A DNA stretch of 64,000 nucleotides, from assembly GCA_030549335.1 (NCBI GenBank), contig CM060198.1, positions 54,445,995 to 54,509,994 of the forward strand, read 5' to 3'. The stretch comes from Pontederia crassipes. Lineage: Eukaryota > Streptophyta > Magnoliopsida > Commelinales > Pontederiaceae. Below the pieces are notes generated by a model that was not told the origin of the DNA, searched no databases, and was given only the letters and a program-made list of their open reading frames with translations. The position numbers were made by a program, and so were the translations under genes. Positions 1-11,299 of this stretch are shown here, piece after piece (the first letter of the stretch is position 1; each line of letters begins with the position of its first letter).

Positions 1-99
1 ATTTGCTCACAACATAATGTTATAATTTGTTGAGTTTCATATTTTCCTACACAAGAACTATAGTTTAGGATAATCCATCTAATTATTATAATATTTGAA

Positions 100-210
100 G
101 GATCATCAATTGAAATCAAGTAAATTCGGATTTACGACTGAAATTGATGAAAAATGATGCATGTCATGAAAAATTTATAAAACAATAATACACTTAAATA
201 TATTACATGA
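100..210 (-). repeat. LTR-end remnant related to the 7.1-8.8 kb solo LTR
   Basis: The stretch with 'aaattcggatttacgactg' followed by 'aaaaatgatgcatgtcatga' closely resembles the right end of the solo LTR at about 8720-8800. It is therefore probably a fragment of the same LTR family. The rest of the first 1.6 kb is AT-rich, and I see no gene in it; short open frames such as that at 395-589 have no recognisable content. Confidence 0.55.
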
Positions 211-1604
211 ATGAGACTTCAATCATTTTTTTGGTTCAGTTCTATCAATTAGCTAATAAATTTTCTAATCGTAATAATTTTGATTGAATAGATCAACCTT
301 GTATAGTAGTTAGGAATTCACTATATTCGAGTTTTAAGTTGTAAATAATTATTCTTCTCATTGTTAGGGAAATAATGTTTAACTTCATTAAATATTGGCT
401 AACATGCATCAGTACTCATTTCTTCCTCATACACTCTCACATATGCGTAACATACACTCGTCAAACAGTCTAATTTATTTATACAATCAACACTACCTAA
501 TCACTCATAGAGGCATACAATTCACTAGCACACACTCAACCTCAGAACAACATGCAACATGTCTATTTATAGGTCCTAAAGATATATAGTTTACACCTAT
601 TACGGTCTACAAATAAACTCACTTCTGCTTGTTTTAGCCATTTGTTTTTGTTAATGTGGGGAGTTATAGATATCTCCTAAAAATTTATCTATAATTAGAA
701 AGTAGATGGTAACTAAGTAAATCACTATCAATCGTTCTTTCCATTTAAAGAAACATCATGATCTATTTTATGTTCATTGTCTATTGTAAGATGACTTGTT
801 GGTGGTTAAATATTACTTTCCAATGATTGATGTATTGTTACCTGCCAAGATACTAGTCTTCAAGGTTCAATTCCACTTGTTACGCACATATTTCATATTT
901 GATGCTTATGAGCATTTTTTTCATTTTGATGATTATCTTTTTATCTGAGCTAGACAACATGATTTGTTTTTAAGATTTTTCTTCTTGATGATTCTTAACA
1001 TCTTCCATTAACATACCCTAAATGAAAATTGCACATAGTCGAGCCATGCATGTATGTAGACTTGTTTTTTTTCTTTGAAATGGAGGTATATAAACTATGC
1101 ATGCTAGTTTGTCTCATTTAAGATTTTCACCTCGTTATGATCTTAATTTGATATTTGACAATGTTATTGATGGCACTTTACATCAACAGTATGATTTTTT
1201 TTATAAAATCATATTTATCATTTTTCAAACATGACCTAAGTTATTGCAATTTTCTTCCTCTATAATGGTTTTTAACATTGCTTTTTTCTGGAGATAAGAA
1301 CAAAAGGAATTTGTTGAAATCCAATAGAACTAATGAACTTCACAATTGCAAGGCCACAATACTAGTTGATTTTACTTGGACATGATTTTTTTCCTTGAAT
1401 TACAAATAGTAATATGTATGCAATTTTTCTCATTCACATGGAAATAACTTATTAGTTACTCCTTTGAATGTGAGATACTCATTAATGTTCTTCTGATAAA
1501 ACAATAGTTTATAGTATTTGACTGATCATTTGAAATATTGCAATGCAACTTAGAACAATATTGAAGCCTTTGATACATGCATAGTATTTATTACCTTCAT
1601 GTAT

Positions 1605-2545
1605 CACTACAAAAAATTATTTGTTAACTATCAATTTCTTTGACCTAAATATTCATTACAAATTTTTTAGAATAAGAAATTGATTAGTGCACATGCAAAA
1701 TACTTGTATCACCTTACTTTCACATGCACAATTATCACAACTTCTCGAGCAATTTAGCAATAGATTGTAATGTCACTAATAAATGTCACATTATTACAAA
1801 AACTACTAATAAGTTATCCCTAATATTAACTCAAAACATATCATTAATAGGCCCCAAATTATTATTAGAATTAAGGATGTATTAGTGACATATTGGAGAC
1901 ACGAGTAATACTTTAATTCCACATGCAAAATTGTCATTATGGTCACAAGTTTGTGACCAATTTCGAAATAGATAATTCATGTTACTAATAATTATCACTT
2001 TATTGTATTAAACATAATCAAGTTATCCTTAAATTTTAACTCAAATATGCCATTACTTGGTAAAAAAATCACAACTAGGACCATTGATTGATGTGACTAT
2101 CATAACACATTTAACACCTTGATTTCAAACGAATGATCATTATTATGGTGACCAATTTAGTAATAAAAAATATGTATCACTAGTATCAACAACCAAAACT
2201 CGAAAGTAAAGTGTTTTTAAATTTCAATTCAAATATATCATTGATTAGTTTTGACAACTATGACACTTAAGGACCAATTAACGATAAATTTAAGACACAT
2301 TTAATGTCTTCCGTACAAAATCATTGACATGTACTTTGCAATTAATTCAGTTAAAAATAATTTATGTCACTAATATTAGTCATCTTATTATATTAAATAT
2401 GTAATTAAATTGTCTTTGCATTACAATTTGTCAATGTTCGATATCAATTTTGTCATTATTAGAATAAAAAATTTCAACTATTTTGTAATGAAAGCATAAG
2501 CCTGATATTGCTTATTGTCTCTAATAAATTGTATTGGTCACAAAA
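1605..2545 (+). mobile_element. CACTA-type transposon terminus with subterminal repeats
   Basis: A CACTACAAAAAAT terminus starts at 1605, the signature end of plant CACTA (En/Spm) elements. Behind it lie about four diverged repeats of roughly 200 bp (near 1690, 1905, 2110 and 2290). Each carries versions of 'acatgcaaaat', 'tgaccaattt', 'atgtcactaata' and 'aactcaaatat'. Tandem subterminal repeats are typical of this superfamily. I could not find the opposite CACTA end or any transposase, so this is a fragment or a badly decayed copy. No gene is visible from 2546 to 3411, which is AT-rich. Confidence 0.5.
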
Positions 2546-3420
2546 ACAATGATAATTATAAGCCTATGTTTTATCTGTCATATATGAACACATAATATAG
2601 AAGTGTTTGATAGGTAGTTAATATGTATAAATAATTTTCTTTTTATATTTTGTGATTAAAATAAACTATGTAGATTTAATGTTAATGTGGAACTAATATA
2701 AAATTAAACTCTCAATGCTTTAAATATGGAATATATATAAATATATTTGCATACACATGTGCAAAACAAGGATGAAAACAATGGATGAAGCAAAGATACC
2801 ACACAGTGATGAAGCAATGATTTTCATCCATTGAATGCAAAATTGTTCTTTAGATTTTTGCATAATTCATTAAATTATAGCTTATAAATGAACTAAGTAT
2901 TTTTTTATGAACATAATAATTCCAATTTAATATTTTTTAAACCAGGAGATTGGTTCATTTTAAATGTTAAAAAGATTTTGCAAATCAACAAGAAGAAAAT
3001 ACATTGTACATATGCCAATTATTTTTTTTTTGAAATAGATAAATGTTTTTAAGATAATTTTGAAAGAGATAATTTTTTTAACTTTGATATAGAATACTAA
3101 GTACACATATGTACTATGACATAGGAAAATATTATTTATTACAAAATAACAACATGTATCATTTCAATATCCATTAATCCAAACTAGAGATAAAATCAAC
3201 TTTGGTAAATATTTCTAGGCATGGAATGAAATAATTAACAAACTTATGTAATATATTCATTGATTAATAAGTATGAAGGCTTGTGTATACTAATTTAATG
3301 AACAATAAATATAATCCAATATAAATAAATAGCATATAGAACACATATATATAGAAAAAAATGAATGTGTGAAACGATTTTGGTGTAAAGTGCACAATGG
3401 TGAATATACACATATATATA

Positions 3421-4162
3421 GGGATTAGTGGAGGTGTAACACCCCTTATGTGAAACTCTGTGTAACGCCTAAATCTCAACCATTGAATCTAACTAACGGT
3501 CCATATTAAATGAAGGGATTAGCGATTCTAGCATCAAGAATGGTGGCGGTAGCGGTCGATGGTGCAAGCGGGAACAATGGGCCGACGCAAATCGGGGTAG
3601 ATCAATGGCGGGTCGGTGTGGTTCGGGACAAATCAATGCAGGGCGGCGCAGATCGATAGCGGAGTGGCATAGATCGAGGCAATGGTGGAAGAGGAGAGGA
3701 CGGAGGGCACGATCAGAGGACATGACGAGAGAGGGGAGGAGGGGGGGGAGAGAGAGAGGACACTTGATCAGAGCAATTGGAGGTGCATTGCTAATGCTCG
3801 AAGGGAGAGGAGGTCAGAGATCGACGACGGCGGGATTTGGGCTCGATGGCGGTGACGATCGGAGAAGAGGAGGTGATTGATCGGCTGAAAGGGGATCACT
3901 CGTAGAGGAGTGCTTGACGGGCTCGACCTAACCTGGATAGACTACGACATCACGGATTGGGGACAGAATCAGCGATTGGAGGAGCGAAGAGAGAACGAAG
4001 GGGAGGCAGCGACGACGATGATCGGAAGAGAGAGAGCGCGCGCCATAGAGCTTAAAGGAGAGAGGGGAACAAGATAGAAGATATAATCTCGATCGTCGGT
4101 GAAAAATGAACGGTCTAGATTGAAGCGTTACACATGTTTCACCAAAGAGGCGTTACACCTCC
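3421..4162 (-). mobile_element. Inverted-repeat DNA element, family Y, copy 0
   Basis: A GC-rich body of about 740 bp lies between terminal inverted repeats built on GGAGGTGTAACACC (left) and its complement (right, ending near 4162). After each end come related 'GTGAAAC..TGTGTAACGC' blocks, so the inverted repeat is about 50 bp. The element sits inside an AT microsatellite; the 9-bp 'atatatata' on both sides could be a target duplication but is not informative there. Copies Y1 and Y2 at 15.2 and 16.4 kb lie in the opposite orientation. Open frames such as 3605-3880 are low-complexity Arg/Gly-rich translations with no domain. It is probably a non-autonomous transposon. Confidence 0.6.
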
Positions 4163-4170
4163 ATATATAT

Positions 4171-4352
4171 AAGTAGGGTGTGCCCACGTATATTGGTTAC
4201 AACTTGTAACCAATCACTGAGAACCTTGGATCGCGAATCCACAACTTAGATGTGTGCGCCCTAAACCCATCCTCTTTTTTATTTATTTTTTTACTTTTTC
4301 CATCGGGTCTTCCAGGTTAGGGCCTTTGTCATCTTCCCCCATCCCAAATCAC
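4171..4352 (-). repeat. Partial copy of repeat X, next to Y0
   Basis: Reverse-complement match to the end of repeat X (15.07 and 16.31 kb). It includes the 17-base palindrome GGTTACAA-G-TTGTAACC and the segment reading 'agggcctttgtcatcttccc'. The X-Y order and relative orientation match the two copies at 14.6-17 kb, so X and Y travel together in all three places. Confidence 0.65.
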
Positions 4353-4387
4353 GACTCCTGCTCTTGTAAAAAAACGTCCCTCATCCT

Positions 4388-4660
4388 AGATCTTCTCTGG
4401 CAACCTTCGGCTGATCAACGATGGTTGCGCCTCGGCTGAGCGATCCAAGGTCATTCTTATCCTTTTCCCGAATGCCTTTTAATAATTTGTTTCGTAGTGC
4501 TAAAATTTCTTCATCTGAAAAGAAATTTCTGCGCCTCAATTGAGCGACCCTCCTGTAAAGATACCTTTGACTGGGACCTTCGGCTGAGTGATCCAAGGTC
4601 ATTCTTATCCTCTTCCCCAATGCCTTCCAATAATTTTTTTCGTGGTGCTAAAATTTCTTA
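4388..4660 (-). repeat. Two direct repeats about 143 bp apart with open minus-strand frame
   Basis: A block containing 'gatccaaggtcattcttatc', then 'aatgcctt..aataattt' and 'gtgctaaaatttctt', occurs at about 4432-4515 and again at about 4575-4655. On the minus strand both copies stay open (4381-4620) and repeat residues like EKDKNDLGSLS. I cannot assign this to a protein family; it may be a remnant of a transposon coding region. Nothing recognisable lies between 4661 and 5160. Confidence 0.45.
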
Positions 4661-5167
4661 ATATGAAGTGTCTGCAAATAAATTGAATCATAAAGAGACT
4701 GTAAAAGGCCAAGACAAGCACATCTTTTTTCCCCTTTTCTTTTCTTTTATCATATGTTCTTGGAGTTTAGGGATCTGTTTCACTAAAGCTTTGAAAGCTC
4801 TGAAATCTTTTTCGGTAAAGACATTGGATCTAATTAACCTTAGACTGTACTTCATCCACAAGTCAGTGATGGGTAGAAAGGTAACAGATATCCAACATTA
4901 TGTTGGCACTAATTCAAAATTTCTACTAAATGGGATCTTCCGAAAGTTGACCTTAAGTTCTCATTGACATAGGTTTTATTGCTAATTAAGAAAGATATGT
5001 GTAATCTCATCTATAGTTGCTTCATCTATCTTTATGACTTTTCTGGTACGTATATGCTTCATATATCTGTAGTTGCTTCATCATATCTAGTTGCAGCATA
5101 TGCTTGCTTTATATAAACTTACTTTGTGTTGTCTTTTGGCTTTACTAGAGCACCCCTAAGGCTAATA

Positions 5168-6165
5168 ATGTCAACCAACACGAGCAACAATGTTAATATT
5201 GAGGAGGCATGTTGTGAAGATCAACATATGAAAAGCTTAGTCACTATAGAAGAAAGGTATGTATAAACTTATTTACGTTACATTTTCTAATGTCATGTGT
5301 GGACTCATGGTATGTTCATGTCTTCTACGGTATCGTGCAAGATGAAGACAAAAACAACAACATTGGATTGGAAACTATAGGCCAGACTTCTGAACAATCT
5401 ATTGGCATTATCAAATCCTATTTTGGTATGACATTTGATTTAGAAAAAGCAGCATATGGTTTTATAATTTTTATGCTCGAGCTATTTATTTTTCGATACG
5501 GAAGTTTGTTTCTCATAATGAAGATGAATAGAGAAAGCATTTCAAGTAGAATGCTTCTTTGTTCAAAATAAGGACATAAAGACATTAAACAGGATGTTCG
5601 AAAAGAAGTAAAACATAGAAGAGAAATACGGAACGGTCGTGGTCCGCACTTATTCATTGGAGAAATAAATGATGGAAAGTGTATTGTAAAAAGATTTAAG
5701 GAAGAGCATAAACATTCCTTAGCAACACCCTCTAAAGTATTAAAAATGTGTTTACATTTTATATTATCTAAAACTTTGAAGGGGGTCATTAACAAATTAC
5801 ATGATGATGGCATCGGTCCATCAAGCATTTCTAAAGTTCTTAAGTATTCTGATGAACCAACAATTACAAGTCAATAATGTATGAATCATTTGAAAACAAC
5901 AAGAAAGAATAACGTTGGTCATGAATGTGTGGTGTCATTACTTATTTCAATAAGAAAAAGAAGGATAACTATGAATTATTTTTTATATTGCAAAAGGATG
6001 AAATTAACACGATCAGAAATGTGTTTTTGGCGGATAGTAGATCGAGGCATAGCCTCTACCTGACATTTAGAGATGTTGACGTCTTTGATACAACTTACAA
6101 AACTAACAAGTTTTGCATGTCATTTGCGCCATTCACCAGAATTAATCATCATCCACAAACAAGAT
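5168..6165 (+). pseudogene. FAR1/FHY3-like (MULE-derived) transposase, broken
   Basis: The start resembles a first exon (ATG at 5168, donor after 5256). The next exon encodes a FAR1 DNA-binding domain: YFGMTFDLEKAAY, then after a one-base frameshift near 5460 FYNFYARAIYFSIRK and VSHNEDE. Stops and frameshifts interrupt 5560-5880. From about 5881 the frame resumes with HLKTTRKNNVGHEC, YFNKKKKDNYELFFILQ, VFLADSRSRHS, and VFDTTYKTNKFCMSFAPF at about 6084-6137. This order (zinc-binding N-terminus, then start of the MULE transposase core with the 'FDTTY' motif) is that of FAR1-related and Jittery-type proteins. The catalytic C-terminal half and SWIM finger are missing after about 6165. It is a dead transposase fragment. 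Confidence 0.75.
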
Positions 6166-6269
6166 AGTCTGTAGTTGCTTCATCTATCTTTATGACTTTT
6201 TTTATAGCTAAGTAGAGATATTTTCTTTTCTTGTAATTTGACGATATCAATTATTTTCTTTGTTACAGA

Positions 6270-6935
6270 TTCTCTTGAGGGCAGCAGTTAAGCACTTCGG
6301 AAAGGCTCCTAGTGTGCCACACCAAGCCATATGTCCTTTCCAATGGTAGGAAATTAGAGAAGGCCAGAGGAAGAAGGAACGATCGCTACAATATTATTCA
6401 GCTTGTCAATGTCTATTGTTGAAGATGAACATATCGAATGCTTATTGGCCTATATCGAACTTAGTAGTTGTTGCTTCGTTATATGAGATTATGAATGATG
6501 TATAATGATTTTGGCTTCTAAGAATGTTGCTATTGTTTTTTATGCCTCTGCTTTTGAGCTATTATGAATGATGGATAATGATTTTGGTTTCTAAGAATGT
6601 TTCTATTGTATGTTTACAATGAGCTATTATTTATACCACCAAGTTGGAATTGATTCTTATAGAAAGTTCATATTGCAGGATAGTATAGAACTATGTTGTA
6701 TCTGTTTTGACCAAGTTTGTACCATTGAGGTCCAAGACTGTGTGCATCGGATGTGTGCTCATTGCACATTGGCCTTGTGTTGTCATAACAAACCAATCCT
6801 ATGACCTTGTGCTCACCTTCCCCTAATTGTCCCTTCTGTCGCAGCAGCATAGTGTGTCTTACGGTTGTGAAGACAAAGGCCAAGGATGAGTGCGATAAGA
6901 GCACAGCTTCAAAGCTGAGGACAAGCTTCATGACA
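6270..6935 (+). pseudogene. XB3/XBAT-type RING E3 ligase C-terminal fragment, frameshifted
   Basis: From about 6680 the translation gives IELCCICFDQVCTIEVQDC, then MCAHCTLALCCHNKP, a RING finger of the kind at the C-terminus of plant ankyrin-RING ligases (XB3/XBAT family). The frame stops just after CCHNKP, but the next frame from 6801 continues LCSPSPNCPFCRSSI and then VVKTKAKDE, as in that family. One lost base near 6795 explains the break. A candidate zinc-ligand position reads CVH instead of the usual CGH. The ankyrin repeats are absent; only a weak stretch reading KHFGKAPSVPHQAICPFQW at about 6285-6345 might be older coding sequence. It is a fragment of a host gene, not functional. Confidence 0.7.
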
Positions 6936-7114
6936 TTATTTCTTAGGTTTTGGCTTCTAAGAATGTTGCTATTATTTTTTATGCCTCAGTTGTTGAGCTA
7001 TTACAAAAGGCATGTGAAATAAAGAACACTTGGATCTAAGCATGTGAGGACACCTGAGCTTTATTCTTCTACGAAATATTACAGAAGGCATTCTGATGCC
7101 TAAGGTTTTATTCT

Positions 7115-8830
7115 TGATGCGTAAAATGATGTAGCAAAATAAAATCGTTAGCAAGTACACTAGTCGCTCAAATAATATAGTAAATAGGAGTAAGAGTGTC
7201 GAACCCACGAGGAATATTATTGATTCAATATCTGAATTTATAAATTAATAAGAGAGGAAAAACATGGATTTTGAAAATGAGTTTTATAAAATAAAATAAA
7301 GAAAATAAGATTAAAGATAAGATAATGGTGTTGAAGTTAGGCCTTAGGATGAAAATAGATCAGGATAAATATTTGAACCATATAAGATAAATTTAATCTT
7401 TAAAGATGAATTAGAGTCTCCCTAAAGTAATCTAACATGATTATCTTGCGGTCTCCACGACTGGCATCCCTCAACCTAATCATATAGAACTATCTTAATT
7501 TAATAAGAATTGAAGTCTCCACGACTGGTACCCTCAAAATTATATTAAAATTAAGATGCATTAAATTGGATTCCCTAGACTATTAATCACTCCACAAACT
7601 TATATAGAACAACAGACCACACAAATTTGATTCTCCACACACTAGTTATCAAAATTATGTCAATTATTAATTTCAAATAAAATCAATTAGAATAAGTATA
7701 ATGAATTCTGAAATTAAACACTCTACAAACTGGTATAGCCTAATTCAGAAATCTAATTAACTAACATAAAAGCATTAAGCATAATTAATAATTGATAAAA
7801 AAAGATTAAAACAAATTAAATAGGGTTCAAACATTTTTCTTCAATTAATAATCTCCTAAAATAATAATCCTAAAAACGTGGAGTTCATTCTAGAAATTAT
7901 GGGGAGATAATAAAATAAAAATTATAAAAATTGGAAGAATTACACCCAAAATAAAAGTAGAGATCTCAAATTGGACAGACAGTCGGGCAGCCTTTCGGAC
8001 TTCTAGCCGTCACACCTCTCTCCTCTCCTCTTGGTCGAAGCTTACAGAGCTCATGATCCGCTGTAGAAGAAACCTGAACTTCAGAGCACGAATTGGGACG
8101 ACGGCTTCTTCGCGTATTTATAGGTGCGGACAACTTTCAATTTGATGCCGGTCGTAACATCGTACGGTCGACTTTAATTTCGCAAGATAAACTCGGTGTC
8201 GATAATTTCGCGAGATAAACTCGGTGTCGATAAAACTTTGGTTGATGATAAAAGGTTATCCGTTTTACACCTCTTTGTTACCGGCCACAAAGTGATAATC
8301 TTCATTTTTGGACAAAACATATATCATTACGCCCAAAATATATGGATTCTTCTTTACCCCTTCATGGAATCTCGGCCAAAATGAAGATTTTTTTATCTTT
8401 ACGCCCAAAAAGATAAACAATTTTTATCTTTACTCTCTTCTTCAAATCTCGGTCAAAATCTAAATGCTCTTTGTAATCTCGCCCAAAATGATGAATTGTG
8501 ATCTCGACCAAAACAAAGAATTGTAATCTCGTTACGCCCAAAATTCAATTTGCATTCATTTTTACCCCCAACGAAGTAAGATGTAATTGATCCAACCATG
8601 AGATCTCGGCCGAAATATAATTCTTTACGGCCGATTCATATTACCTGCAAAATAATTATAAGAATTAAGTAAATTCCTCTTTAGTTAAAATATTCAAAAC
8701 ATTAATAATCAAAATCGATAAATTCGGAATTACGACTTAAAAGTGACTAAAAATGATGCATGCCATGAACAAATTACAGAAAAATTAATTAAAATAATAA
8801 ACTAAAATATGTTATATTTTGCATGCATCA
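7115..8830 (-). mobile_element. Solo LTR (1.7 kb) with perfect 5-bp target duplication
   Basis: The segment starts TGATGCGTAAAATGA and ends TTTTGCATGCATCA (TG...CA). It is flanked on both sides by 'attct' (7110-7114 and 8831-8835). There is no internal retrotransposon coding region, so this is a solo LTR left by recombination. A TATA-like CCTATAAATACG on the minus strand near 8115-8128 suggests minus-strand transcription of the LTR. At 8175-8235 a 'gataaactcggtgtcgat' unit is tandemly repeated. At 8320-8640 the motif 'ctcg(g/c)ccaaaat' or 'acgcccaaaa' recurs about ten times. The superfamily is not determinable from the LTR alone. Confidence 0.8.
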
Positions 8831-8835
8831 ATTCT

Positions 8836-9187
8836 TCTATGTAATAAAGGACGTGAGCTTAGAGGCTTGCGAGGCAATATCAATCACATATATGGATCTA
8901 AGCATATTATAGAAGGCACTTGGATAATAAGATGTCACAATAGTCTTAACATATTACATATAATTCAAAGGATCTAAGCATTACACTTTTTTTTTGGAAG
9001 CATAAGCTCACTTCAGAAGAGATAATATCATTAAGAACATACATGCTATTATAATCTTAAATAATGTACATTTTCTTTTTTCGGTTTCAATGATAGCTTT
9101 AAGCTTCTTTCTTTCATCTTTAAGGTCACAATAAAAAATTGTATCAAGCTTTTATGGGTGGATCCAGCCAAAGAAAGAAACTGCAAG
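8836..9187. other. Non-coding stretch between two LTR insertions
   Basis: About 350 bases separate the solo LTR from the copia element. The phrase 'cacttggatctaagcat' seen at about 7029 recurs with variation here, so the flanks of the solo LTR share a short local repeat. I see no coding region. Confidence 0.5.
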
Positions 9188-9192
9188 CTTTA

Positions 9193-9531
9193 TGTTGGGG
9201 AATAGAACACCGAGGATCGATGAATAATCAAAATAATGAAAGAAAGAGAAGATGAACATAAAGATTTAACGTGATAAAACCCTCTTCATCAATGTGAACA
9301 AGAGAGAAACATCTACGGGCAAAGGAGGTCGTCACCGAAGAAAATTCACTATGAGTAAAAAAGAGTACATCGTACAAAACCCTAATCCTAATATATAAAG
9401 GTCCACACCCTAACCGTAACCTTAACGACCCAAGCCATCAACTTCCGCCATAGATCATCATTTTTCTTTTTTTCTTATTTTTTTCTTTCATAATTTTTAG
9501 TACAAGGTACATAATTCAAGGTACATCAACA
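9193..9531 (-). repeat. 3' LTR of the copia element
   Basis: It begins TGTTGGGGAATAG and ends GGTACATCAACA on the plus strand. It pairs with the LTR at 13466-13807. Being downstream on the minus strand, it is the 3' LTR. Confidence 0.9.
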
Positions 9532-9617
9532 AATTTCCACCTTGACTTGAATTTTATAAAACTCTCAAACAATAAAATGCTCAACGTGCTCTCCTTTGCC
9601 GAATGACCCACATGAGC

Positions 9618-9896
9618 CTAGCTCGATTTTTGCAGAATGCTCGTCAAGTCTAAACAATAGTCGAACTTGACAACAGGTAAGCTCTTTGTCATCATATCTG
9701 CTAGATTGTCATGGGTGCTAATCTTCTGAATTTGAATATCTTGCTTTTCCACAACATCACGAACAAAATGATATCTCACATCAATATGCTTTGTCCTTTC
9801 ATAATACATTTGATATTTTATAAGATGTATTGCATTCTGACTATCATAGTACTTTCCTCCTTCATAGCGAGCTCCCCAACTAATCCTCTCAACCAT
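9618..9896 (-). pseudogene. copia RNase H C-terminal fragment
   Basis: The frame reads YDSQNAIHLIKYQMYYERTK, then HIDVRYHFVRDVVE and NLADMMTKSLP, the classic end of copia RNase H just upstream of the 3' LTR. Frame breaks separate it from the reverse transcriptase piece. Confidence 0.85.
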
Positions 9897-10199
9897 ATAG
9901 CTTCAGTGATGTTATGTATTCAACTTTAGTGGTGGATAATGCTACTATATCCTACAAAATAGCTTTCAAACTCACAGTACAATCAGTAATAGTAAAATAG
10001 CTTTCTATCAAGATCTCTTGCAAAATCTGAATCAACATAGTCAATCAGTCCAGCTAAATTTTTATCAAATTTCAAGCATACATCAGAAGTACCTCTTAAA
10101 CATCTCGGTATCCACTTAACAGCTTCTCAGTGCTTCTTTTATGAATTAGACATATATCTACTAACAACAGTGACAATATAAGATATATCTAAATGAGTG

Positions 10200-10800
10200 C
10201 AAATCATTGCATACATAATACTACCAACTGCACTACAATAAGAAATTTTTGACATATACTTTTGTCTTCACCAAATTGTGGTGAACATGAAGTTGAAAGT
10301 TGAAAGTGTGCCGCAATCTGTGTACTGACAGACTTAACATTCTGCATTGCAAAACGTTCTAGGACTTTTTCAATATATTTCTGTTGAGACAAAAGTAGTC
10401 TTCCTGCGCTAAATTTTCATTCCCAGAATTTTTTTTGTTGCTCCAAGATCTTTCATCTCAAATTCAGAAATTAACTTATTTTTCAAAATGTTAATTTCAA
10501 ATATGTCTTTCGCTATAAATAACTTATCATTCACATAGAGCAACAAATAGATGAATGAACTATCGGCAAGTTGATTCAAATAAACACAACTATCATATTT
10601 GCTTCTAGCAAAACCAATACTCAACATGAATAAATCAAACCCTTTGTACCACTGCCGAGCGGATTGTTTAAGTCCATACAAGAATTTCTTCAGATGGTAA
10701 ACTTAATCTTCTCTACTTTCAACATGAAAACTCTCTTCTAGATCTAGGTAAGGCCGTGTAAGAATGCAATTTTAACAACTAGGTGCTCAAGTTTAAGAAT
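10200..10800 (-). pseudogene. copia reverse transcriptase fragment with altered active site
   Basis: 10409-10681 encodes MYGLKQSARQWYKGFDLFM, the region just before the catalytic loop, then LLLYVNDKLFIA where an active enzyme has YVDD. The first catalytic Asp of that pair is Asn. 10204-10392 continues with SQQKYIEKVLERFAMQNVKS. With the frameshifts, this enzyme cannot work. Confidence 0.85.
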
Positions 10801-11299
10801 CTGCAAAAATAACAATAGTAAACAAATTATGAATATAAGTATGTTTCACAATTGGAGATAACACATCATGAAAGTCAATACTCTCCACTTGACTATAACT
10901 TTTTGCCACCAATCTTGTTTTGCACTTTGTCTCTTCATTATTGATTTCTTATTTTTTTTTGAACACCCATTTGCAACCAACAATCTTCTTATTTACTGGT
11001 TGTTTTACAAGGTCCCAAGTACCATTCTTTTGTAGATATTTCATCTCCTTCTGCATTGCTATTAACAACTTATTGCAATCAAGACTTCAAATAGCTTCAG
11101 AATAAGAGGAATGATCAGGTAACTCAATATCTTCAACAACACTTAATGCATGTCACTAGTTCTTTAAACGCGAACTTTTATTTCTCTTCTCGGTCTATCA
11201 CGAGCTAACATGAATTGTTGTTGAACTTGAAGTGATGTATGAACTTGAGAAGTATTATGATTATCATTATTTTCATCAGAAGAACTTGAAAGTTCTAAC

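Noticed and set aside
3605..3880. Open frames in the Y elements (3605-3880, 16575-16957, 15406-15705)
   Set aside because: Arg/Gly- or Ser/Pro-rich translations of the GC-rich core of a non-autonomous element. The same frame is not kept across copies.
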